Part shown: positions 30,489 to 43,986 of the stretch, one piece after another
Position numbering within the stretch: the first letter of the stretch is position 1
Layout: the number at the start of each line of letters is the position of its first letter
Source of the DNA: Gordonia mangrovi
GTDB lineage: Bacteria > Actinomycetota > Actinomycetes > Mycobacteriales > Mycobacteriaceae
Direction: 5' to 3'
Length of the DNA: 64,000 nucleotides
NCBI RefSeq assembly: GCF_024734075.1
Contig: NZ_CP102850.1
Span: forward strand, 4,774,001-4,838,000
The notes under the pieces: generated by a model
What the model was told of the DNA's origin: nothing
The model's input: the letters and a program-made list of their open reading frames with translations, nothing else
Database searches by the model: none
Made by a program: the position numbers and the translations under genes

Positions 30489-30494
30489 TAAAGT
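30489..30494 (+). promoter_or_regulatory. Candidate -10 of the pyr operon
   Basis: TAAAGT lies about 65 nt before the pyrR start, upstream of the PyrR-type hairpin. No convincing -35 is visible. Confidence 0.35.
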
Positions 30495-30511
30495 CTTCCG
30501 AGACAGACATC

Positions 30512-30548
30512 CTTTAACGATCCGTCCCGCGAGGCGGAGAAGGAGGTC
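30512..30548 (+). promoter_or_regulatory. PyrR-binding RNA element at the pyrR ribosome-binding site
   Basis: The leader reads tttaacgat, then a hairpin with stem ccg-(bulged t)-cc / gg-cgg (30522-30537) and loop cgcga, then gaaggaggt, the Shine-Dalgarno. The loop-and-bulge layout and the distance to the ribosome-binding site match the actinobacterial PyrR target. In Mycobacterium smegmatis PyrR represses translation of the pyr operon by binding such a site. No T-rich terminator is present, so translational control rather than attenuation is the likely mode. Confidence 0.7.
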
Positions 30549-30557
30549 GGCTTGGTC

Positions 30558-31178
30558 ATGTCAACAGACAGCGCCCCGCCAACCGATGGTTCCCGCCCGC
30601 CCGGTCGGGTGTTGCTCGATGATTCCGACGTCGCCCGCACCATCGCGCGGGTGGCCCACGAGATCATCGAGAAGACCGCGCTCGACTCCGCGGACGGCCC
30701 GCGCGTCGTCATCATCGGCATCCCCACCCGAGGCACCTACCTCGCCTCCCGGTTGGCCGCCCGCATCAACGAGTTCGCGGGCACCGATGTGCCGGTCGGC
30801 TACCTGGACATCACGCTCTACCGCGACGATCTGCGGGCCCAACCGCATCGCCCGCTGGAACGGACGGTGGTTCCGTCCGGCGGCGTCGACAACGCCATCG
30901 TCATCCTGGTCGACGACGTGCTGTACTCCGGCCGCACCGTGCGGGCCGCACTGGACGCGTTGCGCGATCTCGGACGACCGGCCGCGGTGCAGCTGGCAGT
31001 ACTGGTCGACCGGGGGCATCGAGAACTGCCTCTGCGCGCCGACTACGTCGGCAAGAACATTCCCACCTCGCGGGACGAGAACGTCTCGGTTCATCTCGAG
31101 GAACACGACGGTGTCGACGAAGTCGTGCTCAGCGCTGCCAAGTCACCGCAGATTCCGCACCCCGGAGGCGGCGACTGA
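30558..31178 (+). CDS. pyrR: Bifunctional pyr operon regulator / uracil phosphoribosyltransferase PyrR
   Basis: A 206-residue type I phosphoribosyltransferase fold protein. It has [14 protein letters not shown], the PRPP-binding loop [19 protein letters not shown] and the C-terminal [19 protein letters not shown] typical of PyrR. It senses UMP/UTP and PRPP and binds the RNA site in its own leader. ATG at 30558 is chosen; the in-frame TTG at 30552 is nearer the Shine-Dalgarno and is a real alternative. Its stop overlaps pyrB (TGATG). Confidence 0.94.
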   Translation: MSTDSAPPTDGSRPPGRVLLDDSDVARTIARVAHEIIEKTALDSADGPRVVIIGIPTRGTYLASRLAARINEFAGTDVPVGYLDITLYRDDLRAQPHRPLERTVVPSGGVDNAIVILVDDVLYSGRTVRAALDALRDLGRPAAVQLAVLVDRGHRELPLRADYVGKNIPTSRDENVSVHLEEHDGVDEVVLSAAKSPQIPHPGGGD

Positions 31179-32125
31179 TGCGCCACCTGCTGACCACGCA
31201 AGATCTGTCGCGCGACGAGGCGACCGGACTGCTCGACGAGGCCGAACGATTCGAGCAAGCACTCACCGGCCGCGAGGTCCGCAAACTGCCGACCCTGCGT
31301 GGCCGCACCGTGATGACGGTGTTCTACGAGAACTCCACGCGTACCCGGGTGTCGTTCGAGGTGGCCGGGAAGTGGATGAGCGCCGACGTCATCAACGTCA
31401 GTGCCTCGAGCAGTTCGGCCGGCAAGGGTGAGTCGCTGCGCGACACGGTCAAGACCCTGCACGCCGCCGGCGCCGACGCGCTGATCGTGCGACATCCGGC
31501 CAGCGGCGCGGCTCATCAGATCGCGGCGTGGACCGCCGATGACGACGGTGCGGGACCGGCGATCATCAACGCCGGCGACGGGACCCATGAACATCCGACG
31601 CAGGCGCTGCTCGACGCCCTGACCTTGCGGCAGCGTCTCGGCTCGCTCGACGGTCGACGTATCGGCATCGTCGGCGACGTCCTGCATTCCCGGGTGGCCC
31701 GGTCCAACGCCCACCTGTTGGCCACCCTCGGCGCCGAGGTGGTGCTGATCGCGCCGCAGACGCTGCTGCCGGTCGGAGTCGATCAGTGGCCGGTGACCGT
31801 CTCCCACCATCTCGACGCCGAATTGCCCACGCTCGACGCGGTGATGATGCTGCGCGTACAGGCCGAGCGGATGAACGGCGGCTTCTTCCCGAGTTCGCGC
31901 GAGTACTCGGTCCGCTACGGCCTCAACGATCGACGGCTGGCCCTGCTCGACGACGACGCGGTGGTGCTGCACCCCGGGCCCATGCTGCGCGGTATGGAGA
32001 TCGGCTATTCGGTGGCGGACTCGCCGCGGGCGACGGTGCTCGAGCAGGTACGCAACGGAGTGCACGTACGGATGGCGGTGCTGTTCCGGCTGTTGGTCGG
32101 CACGGGCAGCCCAGGAACTCAATGA
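31178..32125 (+). CDS. pyrB: Aspartate carbamoyltransferase catalytic chain
   Basis: A 315-residue enzyme joining carbamoyl phosphate to aspartate in UMP synthesis. The carbamoyl phosphate motif [13 protein letters not shown] is intact, followed by [13 protein letters not shown], the [10 protein letters not shown] segment and [11 protein letters not shown]. No pyrI regulatory chain is present. It is coupled to pyrR by TGATG. Confidence 0.96.
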   Translation: MRHLLTTQDLSRDEATGLLDEAERFEQALTGREVRKLPTLRGRTVMTVFYENSTRTRVSFEVAGKWMSADVINVSASSSSAGKGESLRDTVKTLHAAGADALIVRHPASGAAHQIAAWTADDDGAGPAIINAGDGTHEHPTQALLDALTLRQRLGSLDGRRIGIVGDVLHSRVARSNAHLLATLGAEVVLIAPQTLLPVGVDQWPVTVSHHLDAELPTLDAVMMLRVQAERMNGGFFPSSREYSVRYGLNDRRLALLDDDAVVLHPGPMLRGMEIGYSVADSPRATVLEQVRNGVHVRMAVLFRLLVGTGSPGTQ

Positions 32126-32156
32126 TGAGGAGATCGCAGTCAGTGGAGACGGCGCA

Positions 32157-33467
32157 ATGAGCATCCCGGCAACCGGATCGGTACTGATCGCCGATGTCCG
32201 TCCCTACGGTGAGGGCGACCCGGTCGACGTACTCGTCGTCGACGGCCGGATCGCGCAGATCGGCGCCGACCTGTCCGCACCCGACGGCGCCGACCGGATC
32301 GACGGCGGCGGCGCGGTCCTGCTGCCGGGGTTCGTCGACCTGCACACCCATCTGCGGGAGCCGGGACGCGAGGACACCGAGACCATCCGCACCGGTTCGG
32401 CCGCGGCCGCGCTCGGCGGCTACACCGCGGTGTTCGCCATGGCCAACACCGATCCCGTCGCCGACAACTCGACGATCACCGACAACGTCTGGCGCACCGG
32501 TCGCGACATCGGCCTGGTCGACGTTCACCCGGTGGGGGCGGTCACGGTGGGACTGGCCGGCACACAGCTGGCCGAGATGGGCATGATGGCCGCCGGCGTC
32601 GCCGGCGTCCGCATGTTCAGCGACGACGGCAAATGCGTCGACGACCCGCTGTTGATGCGCCGTGCGCTGGAGTACGCGAAGAGCCTCGACGTGCTGATCG
32701 CGCAGCACGCCGAGGAGCCCAGGCTCACCGTCGGCGCGATCGCACATGAGGGCCCCAACGCCGCTCGGCTCGGGCTGACGGGCTGGCCTCGGGCCGCCGA
32801 GGAGTCGATCGTCATCCGCGACGCACTGCTCGCCCGCGATGCCGGGACCCGGGTGCACATCTGCCATGCCTCGACCGAAGGCACCGTCGAACTGCTCCGG
32901 TGGGCACGGGAGCAGGGCATCGCGATCAGCGCGGAGGTCACCCCACATCACCTGTTGCTCGACGATTCCCGACTGGCCACGTACGACCCGGTGAACAAGG
33001 TGAACCCGCCGCTGCGCGAGACCCGCGACAACGACGCGCTCCGCCGCGCCCTGGCCGACGGCGTCATCGACTGTGTGGCCACTGATCACGCGCCGCATGC
33101 CGCACAGGAGAAGGCCTGCGAGTTCGCCCAGGCCCGTCCCGGCATGCTGGGTCTGGAGACCGCGCTGCCGATCGTCGTCGACACCATGGTGAACCCCGGT
33201 CTGCTCGACTGGCGCGGTGTTGCCCGGGTGATGAGCGAACGCCCGGCGCAGATCGTCGGGCTCGCCGACCAGGGCCGTCCGATCGAGGTCGGCGAGCCCG
33301 GATCGCTCACCCTCGTCGATCCGGACCGTTCCTGGGTGGTACGCCCGGACGAACTCGCGAGTCTGTCGCGTAACACGCCGTATGAGGCGATGACCATGCC
33401 GGCGACGGTGACCGCGACCGTGCTGCGGGGTGTGGTGACCGCCCGCGACGGTGAGGTCACCCGATGA
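32157..33467 (+). CDS. pyrC: Dihydroorotase
   Basis: A 436-residue class I dihydroorotase of the amidohydrolase superfamily. Metal ligands appear in [42 protein letters not shown] and the catalytic Asp in [27 protein letters not shown] is a family segment. ATG lies downstream of ggagac. The gene overlaps the PH-like membrane protein gene by ATGA. Confidence 0.95.
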   Translation: MSIPATGSVLIADVRPYGEGDPVDVLVVDGRIAQIGADLSAPDGADRIDGGGAVLLPGFVDLHTHLREPGREDTETIRTGSAAAALGGYTAVFAMANTDPVADNSTITDNVWRTGRDIGLVDVHPVGAVTVGLAGTQLAEMGMMAAGVAGVRMFSDDGKCVDDPLLMRRALEYAKSLDVLIAQHAEEPRLTVGAIAHEGPNAARLGLTGWPRAAEESIVIRDALLARDAGTRVHICHASTEGTVELLRWAREQGIAISAEVTPHHLLLDDSRLATYDPVNKVNPPLRETRDNDALRRALADGVIDCVATDHAPHAAQEKACEFAQARPGMLGLETALPIVVDTMVNPGLLDWRGVARVMSERPAQIVGLADQGRPIEVGEPGSLTLVDPDRSWVVRPDELASLSRNTPYEAMTMPATVTATVLRGVVTARDGEVTR

Positions 33468-34012
33468 GCGGTCTCGAGGTCGTCGTGGTGGTGGTCGTCA
33501 TCGTGGTGTGGCTCGGTCTGGTCGCCCTCGCCCTGCGCGGGTGGCGCAACCGCGGACGCCGTCAGGCAGACGCCATCGGCACGCCGCCGGCGGTACCCGA
33601 GGGGCTCACTCCGGCCACCCGCGGGCCGGACACCGGCCTGTACGTCGGTAGCACCATCGCACCGAGCTGGCAGGACCGCGTCGCCGTCGGCGACCTGGGG
33701 GACCGTGCCGCCGCCGAGATCTCGGCCCACGCCGACGGCATCCTCATCGGACGACAGGGAGCCTCCGACATCTGGATTCCACGGTCGTCGATCACCGCCG
33801 TCCGGACCGAACGTGGACTCGCCGGCAAGGTGATGACCGCCGACGGCGTGCTGGTGATCCGCTGGGTCCTGCCCAGCGGGACCGAGATCGACTCCGGCCT
33901 GCGAGCCGATGACAAGACCATCTATCCGGGGTGGGTGAACGAGTTCGCCGACGCCGGAAGCGCACCCGGAGCAGCCGGGCCCGAAGACACCGAACAGGGG
34001 AATGATCAATGA
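33464..34012 (+). CDS. PH-like domain membrane protein embedded in the pyr operon (Rv1382-like)
   Basis: A 182-residue protein with one N-terminal membrane helix ([19 protein letters not shown]), a basic stop-transfer stretch ([10 protein letters not shown]) and a small beta-rich PH-like domain (from about residue 60 to 150). The tail is acidic. It overlaps pyrC at its start and carA at its end by ATGA, so it is made with the pyrimidine enzymes. The same position is kept in mycobacteria (Rv1382). Function unknown; a structural or regulatory membrane link for the pathway is only a guess. Confidence 0.8.
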   Translation: MSGLEVVVVVVVIVVWLGLVALALRGWRNRGRRQADAIGTPPAVPEGLTPATRGPDTGLYVGSTIAPSWQDRVAVGDLGDRAAAEISAHADGILIGRQGASDIWIPRSSITAVRTERGLAGKVMTADGVLVIRWVLPSGTEIDSGLRADDKTIYPGWVNEFADAGSAPGAAGPEDTEQGNDQ

Positions 34013-35186
34013 GCACAGCAGTCCTGGTGCTGGAGAACGGACAGGTGTTCCGCGGGCTGCCCTACGGCGCGGTCGGCGAGACCCTGGGTGAGGCGGTGTT
34101 CTGCACCGCGATGACGGGGTACCAGGAGACCCTCACCGATCCGAGCTATCACCGGCAGATCGTGGTCGCCACGGCGCCGCAGATCGGCAACACCGGATGG
34201 AACGACGAGGACGGGGAGAGCACCGGCAGCGCCGGCAGTGACTCGGCCACCGGTGATTCCGGCAAGATCTGGGTTGCCGGGTACGCGATCCGCAACCCCA
34301 CCCGACGGGTGTCGAACTGGCGGGCAACCACCTCGCTGGAGGACGAACTGCGCCGCCAGCAGATCGTGGGCATCGCCGGTATCGACACCCGCACGGTGGT
34401 GCGCATCCTGCGTGACCACGGCTCGATGCGGGCCGGCGTGTTCTCCGGGGCTGCGCTGGCCCCCGACGACGAACTCGTTGCGCGGGTGCGCAATCAGCCG
34501 CCGATGAAGGGTGCCGACCTCGCCGGTGAGGTCACCACCGAAGCGTCCTACGAGGTGAGCCCGAGCTCCGCCGACCGTGAGACACGATTCACCGTGGCGG
34601 CCATCGATCTCGGAATCAAGACGAATACGCCGCGGATGTTCGCCCAGCGGGGGGTGCGAGTACATGTCCTGCCGTCGAATTCGGGACTCGACGCGATCAC
34701 CGCGCTCAACCCCGACGGGGTGTTCCTCTCCAACGGACCCGGGGACCCGGCCACCGCGGACACCGCGGTGGAATTGACCAGGGGAGTGCTGGGCGAAGGG
34801 TTGCCGCTGTTCGGCATCTGCTTCGGCAACCAGATCCTCGGCCGGGCGCTGGGCCGCGACACGTACAAGATGAAGTTCGGTCACCGGGGCATCAACATCC
34901 CGGTCATCGACCACACCACCGGCAAGGTGTCGATCACCGCGCAAAACCACGGCTTCGCCCTCGAAGGCGAGGCCGGCGAGGAATTCGACACCGATTTCGG
35001 CCGCGCCCGTGTGAGCCACGTCTGCGCCAACGACGGGACCGTCGAGGGTGTGGAATTGCTGTCGGGACAAGCATTCTCGGTTCAATACCATCCGGAGGCG
35101 GCGGCCGGACCGCATGACGCCGCCTACCTGTTCGACAAGTTCGTCACCCTACTCGAGGGCGACCGTGCACGAGGAACGAGTGCCTG

Positions 35187-35187
<1 letters not shown>
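34009..35187 (+). CDS. carA: Carbamoyl phosphate synthase small (glutaminase) chain
   Basis: A 392-residue subunit that hydrolyses glutamine and channels ammonia to CarB. The class I amidotransferase domain has the nucleophile Cys in [15 protein letters not shown] and the His/Glu pair in [10 protein letters not shown]. The N-terminal domain carries [18 protein letters not shown] and [15 protein letters not shown]. Between NTGWNDEDG and [12 protein letters not shown] there is a Ser/Gly/Asp-rich insertion of roughly 15 residues. AGGGGA lies before the ATG. It is coupled to carB by TGATG. Confidence 0.95.
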
Positions 35188-38515
<3,328 letters not shown>

Positions 38516-38519
<4 letters not shown>

Positions 38520-39352
38520 CGACGTCGGCACCCCACGGCTACGCGTCGCGCCATCGCGCGGCGGTCGGGCAGCGCGGTCGGCTGTGCGCCGGGATCGATC
38601 CGCACACCGAGTTGCTCGAGCAGTGGGGACTGCCGGTCTCTGCCGCCGGGCTGGCGCAGTTCGCCGACATCTGTGTGGAGGCGCTCGCGCCGGTGGCCGC
38701 GGTCATCAAACCGCAGGTCGCGTTCTTCGAGGTGTTCGGGGCCGCCGGTTTCACGGTCCTCGAACGCGTCATCCGGGATTGTCGGCAGGCGGGTGCGCTG
38801 GTGCTCGCCGACGCCAAACGCGGCGATATCGGCACCACCATGGCGGCCTACGCATCGGCGTGGCTCGACGACGGTGCGCCGCTGTGTGCCGACGCCGTCA
38901 CCATCTCGCCGTACCTCGGGTTCGAAGCGCTCCGGCCGGCCCTGGACGCGGCGAGCGCCGCGCAGCGGTGTGCCTTCGTCCTGGCCCGGACCTCCAATCC
39001 GGATGGGGCCGAAATCCAGCTCGCCGACGCGGGCGGTCGCGCGGTGGGGCAGACGATCGTCGACGCCGCGACCGCCGAGAACGCGGACGGCAGCGGATCG
39101 GTCGGGCTCGTCGTCGGCGCGACACGCGCACACGGTCTGGACCTCGCGTCCCTGCAGGGGCCGATCCTCGCACCCGGGCTGGGAGCGCAGGGGGCCACCC
39201 CGGAGGACCTACCCGAGGTCTTCGCCGGCGCCGACACCCGCTGGCTGGTCCCCGCGAGCAGCCGGGGAGTGTTGCGCGCCGGGCCCGACGTCACCGCCCT
39301 GCGCGATGCGTTCACGCACACGCGGGACGCGGTGGAGAAGTCACTCGGCTGA
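38516..39352 (+). CDS. pyrF: Orotidine 5'-phosphate decarboxylase (type 2)
   Basis: A 278-residue enzyme for the last step of UMP synthesis. [16 protein letters not shown], the Lys-Asp set in [15 protein letters not shown], and [11 protein letters not shown] with [15 protein letters not shown] fit the longer PyrF2 subfamily used by actinobacteria. ATG at 38516 overlaps the carB stop. A strong inverted repeat begins 8 nt after its stop. Orotate phosphoribosyltransferase and dihydroorotate dehydrogenase are not in the window. Confidence 0.95.
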
Positions 39353-39359
39353 CCACCAG

Positions 39360-39429
39360 GTTCTTCCCCCGGGTGTCGTTTCGTCCTCCGCGAGCAGGTG
39401 GGGGAGGAAACGACACCCGGGGGAAGAAC
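39360..39429 (+). terminator. Very long perfect-stem hairpin after pyrF
   Basis: 39360-39382 and 39407-39429 are exact reverse complements over 23 bp (left arm gttcttcccccgggtgtcgt + ttc), with a 24-nt interval that can partly pair further (tcctcc with gggga). It follows the pyrF stop by 7 nt, so a terminator or mRNA 3' stabiliser is plausible. The absence of a T-tract and its length also fit an interspersed repeat element. Confidence 0.6.
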
Positions 39430-39900
39430 TTCGCCATCTCCGACTCCGGGCCCGTCGTGCACACAGCCGCGACACGCGCGACGCGGAGCCGAATCCGAGA
39501 AACACCTTGATTGCCACTCGCGTCACACACGTATCACCGCAGGCCGGCGCGTGTATCGGCGTCCATCGGTGCGGTCGCATGACGGCGCTCAGCCCACCCG
39601 GGTCTGACCTGCGGATTCAGGGCAAAATGCGTAGTCAGCCGCCTGCTGCGCGGATGTGTCGTGGAAGTGCGTTAGATTCGGGGAGCGAGCACGCTACAAC
39701 ACCGGTTTTCCCTGGGTTTGCAGGGGGTGGCACTCGCAAATGCCTGCTCACGTGGGTACGGTCGCTTTCGCCGCACCATTGCGCGGCGATGGCAGGCCTG
39801 CCCATGGCGACCGCCATGGTCGCGTGGGCGACCAACCGCCATCAGGAGCATCGCGCGACTGATGACAGTCCAATCGAAGACACGAAAGACGGAGGAACCC
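39430..39900 (+). other. Non-coding stretch: mihF promoter and long leader
   Basis: About 470 bp without a supportable gene between the pyrF hairpin and mihF. TAGATT at 39673-39678 is a good -10 candidate, which would give a mihF leader of about 215 nt. The short frames here have no family-like sequence. The in-frame extension of mihF back to 39718 resembles the long N-terminal misannotation known for Rv1388. Confidence 0.45.
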
Positions 39901-40215
39901 GTGGCCCTTCCGCAGTTGACAGACGAGCAGCGCGCTGCCGCGTTGGAGAAGGCAGCTGCCGCTCGGCGGGCCCGCGCCGAGCTCAAGGAGCGCTTGAAGC
40001 GCGGCGGCACCAACCTCGAGCAGGTGCTCAAGGATGCCGAGAACGACGAGATCCTGGGCAAGATGAAGGTCTCGGCTCTGCTCGAGGCGCTGCCCAAGGT
40101 GGGCAAGGTCAAGGCGCAGGAGATCATGACCGAACTCGAGATCGCCCCGACCCGCCGCCTGCGTGGCCTCGGCGATCGTCAGCGCAAGGCGCTGCTCGAG
40201 AAGTTCAGCTCCTGA
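39901..40215 (+). CDS. mihF: Integration host factor-like nucleoid protein mIHF
   Basis: A 104-residue basic DNA-binding protein, the actinobacterial IHF (not homologous to E. coli IHF). The start [20 protein letters not shown] matches the experimentally used short form. [20 protein letters not shown] carries the helix-two-turn-helix and [20 protein letters not shown] the lysine/arginine-rich C-terminus. GTG at 39901 is preceded by gacggagg. The longer frame from 39718 is rejected. It shapes DNA and is required for phage L5 integration in mycobacteria. Confidence 0.92.
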   Translation: MALPQLTDEQRAAALEKAAAARRARAELKERLKRGGTNLEQVLKDAENDEILGKMKVSALLEALPKVGKVKAQEIMTELEIAPTRRLRGLGDRQRKALLEKFSS

Positions 40216-40261
40216 CCGAGCGTGTGAACGACACGAGCGTGACGACGGCACAGGTTCGGCG

Positions 40262-40930
40262 GTGAACCGCCCGACACCGGGAGAGCCGCGATCCACGCCC
40301 CCGAGGGGCCGACTGGTTGTTCTGGTCGGCCCCTCGGCCGTGGGTAAGTCGACCGTGGTCGCCCGCGTGCGGCAGCTGCTACCCGAACTGTTCTTCAGCG
40401 TGTCCGCGACCACCCGGGCACCGCGGCCCGGTGAGGTGGGGGGACGCGACTACCACTTCGTCGACCGAGCCGAGTTCGACCGGATGATCGCCGACGACGA
40501 ACTGCTGGAGTGGGCAGAGATCCACGGCGGCCTACAGCGCTCGGGCACACCCCGCCGGCCGGTCCTCGACGCCATGGAGCGCGGCGAGCCCGTACTGGTG
40601 GAAGTCGACCTCGTCGGGGCGCGCAACGTGCTGCGCCGGATTCCCGAGGCGACCGGCGTGTTCCTGGCGCCGCCGAGCTGGGAGGACCTCGTCGCGCGGT
40701 TGACCGGACGGGGCACCGAATCGGCCGACGCCGTGGCCCGACGCCTCGAGACCGCGCGCACCGAGATGGCCGCCCAGGGCGAGTTCGAACACGTCCTGGT
40801 GAACCACGAAGTCGACCAGGTGGCGTCCGAGTTGGTATCCTTGCTGGTCGGGTCCGACGATTCGACACCCGACCCGTCGAAAGCCGATGGATCGACCCCG
40901 GCGCCGCCGCCCACCCGACAGTCGACCTGA
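40262..40930 (+). CDS. gmk: Guanylate kinase
   Basis: A 222-residue P-loop kinase converting GMP to GDP. Walker A is [14 protein letters not shown]; the GMP-binding segment is [21 protein letters not shown]. The lid reads [16 protein letters not shown], as in mycobacterial relatives, and [12 protein letters not shown] follows. The C-terminal tail is Ser/Pro-rich and variable. GTG at 40262 fits the family N-terminus; the Shine-Dalgarno is weak. It precedes rpoZ and coaBC as in most actinobacteria. Confidence 0.93.
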   Translation: MNRPTPGEPRSTPPRGRLVVLVGPSAVGKSTVVARVRQLLPELFFSVSATTRAPRPGEVGGRDYHFVDRAEFDRMIADDELLEWAEIHGGLQRSGTPRRPVLDAMERGEPVLVEVDLVGARNVLRRIPEATGVFLAPPSWEDLVARLTGRGTESADAVARRLETARTEMAAQGEFEHVLVNHEVDQVASELVSLLVGSDDSTPDPSKADGSTPAPPPTRQST

Positions 40931-40940
40931 AGACGTTTGA

Positions 40941-41306
<366 letters not shown>

Positions 41307-41323
41307 GGGCCCCGGACGCTCGG

Positions 41324-42598
41324 ATGGCCACCACGCGCACAGCCGCATCCGGCACCACTCGCCGGATTCTCATCGGTGTGGGCGGCGGGATCGCCGCCTA
41401 CAAGGTCTGCTCGGTGATCCGGCACTTCACCGAAGCCGGCCACGACGTCCGAGTGGTGCCGACCGAGGCCGCCCTGAGGTTCGTCGGGGCCGCCACGTTC
41501 GAGGCGCTCACCGGCAATCCGGTCAGCACCGACGTGTTCGACGACGTGGACCAGGTGGCGCACGTCCGGCTCGGCCAGGGCGCCGATCTCGTGATCGTGG
41601 CGCCGGCCACCGCCGATCTCATGGCGCGGGCCGCCGCGGGGCGCGCCGACGATCTGCTGACCGCCTCGTTGCTCACCGTGCGGTGCCCGGTGCTGTTCGT
41701 GCCGGCGATGCACACCGAGATGTGGGAGCACCCCGCCACCCAGGCCAACGTCACCACCTTGCGCACCCACGGCAGCACGGTGATGGTCCCGGCGTCGGGC
41801 CGACTCACCGGCACCGACAGCGGACGTGGTCGCCTGCCCGACCCGCAGGAGATCGCGATGATCGGCGAGCTCCTCCTCGAACGCCCCGACGCGCTGCCGC
41901 ACGATCTGGCCGGCGTGCGCGTGGTGATCAGCGCCGGCGGAACCCGCGAACCGCTCGACCCGGTGCGTTTCCTGGGGAACCACAGCTCGGGCAAACAAGG
42001 GTTCGCACTCGCCCGCGCCGCGGCGCAGCGCGGCGCCATCGTCACGGTGGTGGCCGGGTCGACCGCCGACCCGGGCGACCCGGCAGGCGTCGGCATCGTC
42101 CGAGTCTCGGACGCCCAGCATCTCGCCGAGGAGATGACCAAACGCGCCGCGGAAGCCGACGTGGTGATCATGGCGGCCGCCGTCGCCGACTTCCGGCCGG
42201 TGGCATTCGCCGAATCGAAGATCAAGAAATCCGACACCGGACCGGCACCGATCGAACTCACCACCAATCCCGACATCCTGCGCGGACTCGTCACCGACCG
42301 CGAGGCCGGCCGCATCCCGCCCGAGACCGTCATCGTGGGATTCGCCGCCGAAACCGGGGACGAGACCGGCGGCGTGCTCGATCACGGCCGGGCCAAGCTA
42401 CGTCGCAAGGGCTGCGATCTGCTGGTGGTGAACGCGGTGGGGGACGGCAAGGCGTTCGGCACCGAGGACAACACCGGCTGGCTGCTGTCGGCCACCGGTA
42501 CCGAGACGGCACTGCCGCTGGGGTCGAAGACGCTGATGTCGAGTCGAATCCTCGACGAGGTCCGGGCGTTGGTGCCCGGCTCCGATGACGTGGCCTGA
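41324..42598 (+). CDS. coaBC: Phosphopantothenoylcysteine decarboxylase / phosphopantothenate--cysteine ligase
   Basis: A 424-residue fusion catalysing two successive coenzyme A steps. The FMN-dependent CoaC half (about 1-185) has GVGGGIAAYKVC, the APATADLMARAAAGRADDLL segment and PAMHTEMWEHPATQ. The CTP-dependent CoaB half begins at about 200 with ISAGGTREPLDPVRFLGNHS and carries AAAVADFRP and KIKKS. It starts 17 nt after rpoZ. Confidence 0.95.
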   Translation: MATTRTAASGTTRRILIGVGGGIAAYKVCSVIRHFTEAGHDVRVVPTEAALRFVGAATFEALTGNPVSTDVFDDVDQVAHVRLGQGADLVIVAPATADLMARAAAGRADDLLTASLLTVRCPVLFVPAMHTEMWEHPATQANVTTLRTHGSTVMVPASGRLTGTDSGRGRLPDPQEIAMIGELLLERPDALPHDLAGVRVVISAGGTREPLDPVRFLGNHSSGKQGFALARAAAQRGAIVTVVAGSTADPGDPAGVGIVRVSDAQHLAEEMTKRAAEADVVIMAAAVADFRPVAFAESKIKKSDTGPAPIELTTNPDILRGLVTDREAGRIPPETVIVGFAAETGDETGGVLDHGRAKLRRKGCDLLVVNAVGDGKAFGTEDNTGWLLSATGTETALPLGSKTLMSSRILDEVRALVPGSDDVA

Positions 42599-42623
42599 CG
42601 GCGCAACCGTCGGAGGCGATGTG

Positions 42624-42629
42624 TAGGTT
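42624..42629 (+). promoter_or_regulatory. Candidate -10 of metK
   Basis: TAGGTT would give a leader of about 115 nt containing two strong hairpins. No clear -35 is visible. Confidence 0.35.
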
Positions 42630-42641
42630 GGAACGCGTTCA

Positions 42642-42727
42642 CAGCCGGGTGTCACCCGGACTGCGAGAATGCTCGGTAGAAGAGACAATCGACGACACCC
42701 GCCGCCGGGACACGCGCCCGCGGCGGG
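42642..42727 (+). promoter_or_regulatory. metK leader with two GC hairpins
   Basis: ccgggtg / cacccgg (42645-42659) form an almost loopless palindrome, extended by a flanking cag/ctg pair with one bulge. cccgccgc (42698-42705) and gcggcggg (42720-42727) form a perfect 8-bp stem with a 14-nt loop. The second ends 25 nt before the metK ATG. I do not recognise a known SAM riboswitch consensus by eye. A leader-based control of SAM synthetase is possible but unproven. Confidence 0.45.
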
Positions 42728-42752
42728 CCCGGAAAGAGCCTGAGAGGATCAG

Positions 42753-43964
<1,212 letters not shown>

Positions 43965-43986
43965 TCGCGCTCACCGTCTGACCGCA

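Noticed and set aside
39398-39607. Short frames in the pyrF-mihF gap
   Set aside because: They run through the inverted repeat, have no ribosome-binding site and show no recognisable composition.
39718-39900. N-terminal extension of mihF in the same frame
   Set aside because: The short form starting [10 protein letters not shown] has a good Shine-Dalgarno and matches the known mIHF. The extension is non-conserved in character.
42645-42727. metK leader as a known SAM riboswitch
   Set aside because: The hairpins lack any SAM riboswitch core I can recognise; kept only as an unassigned leader.
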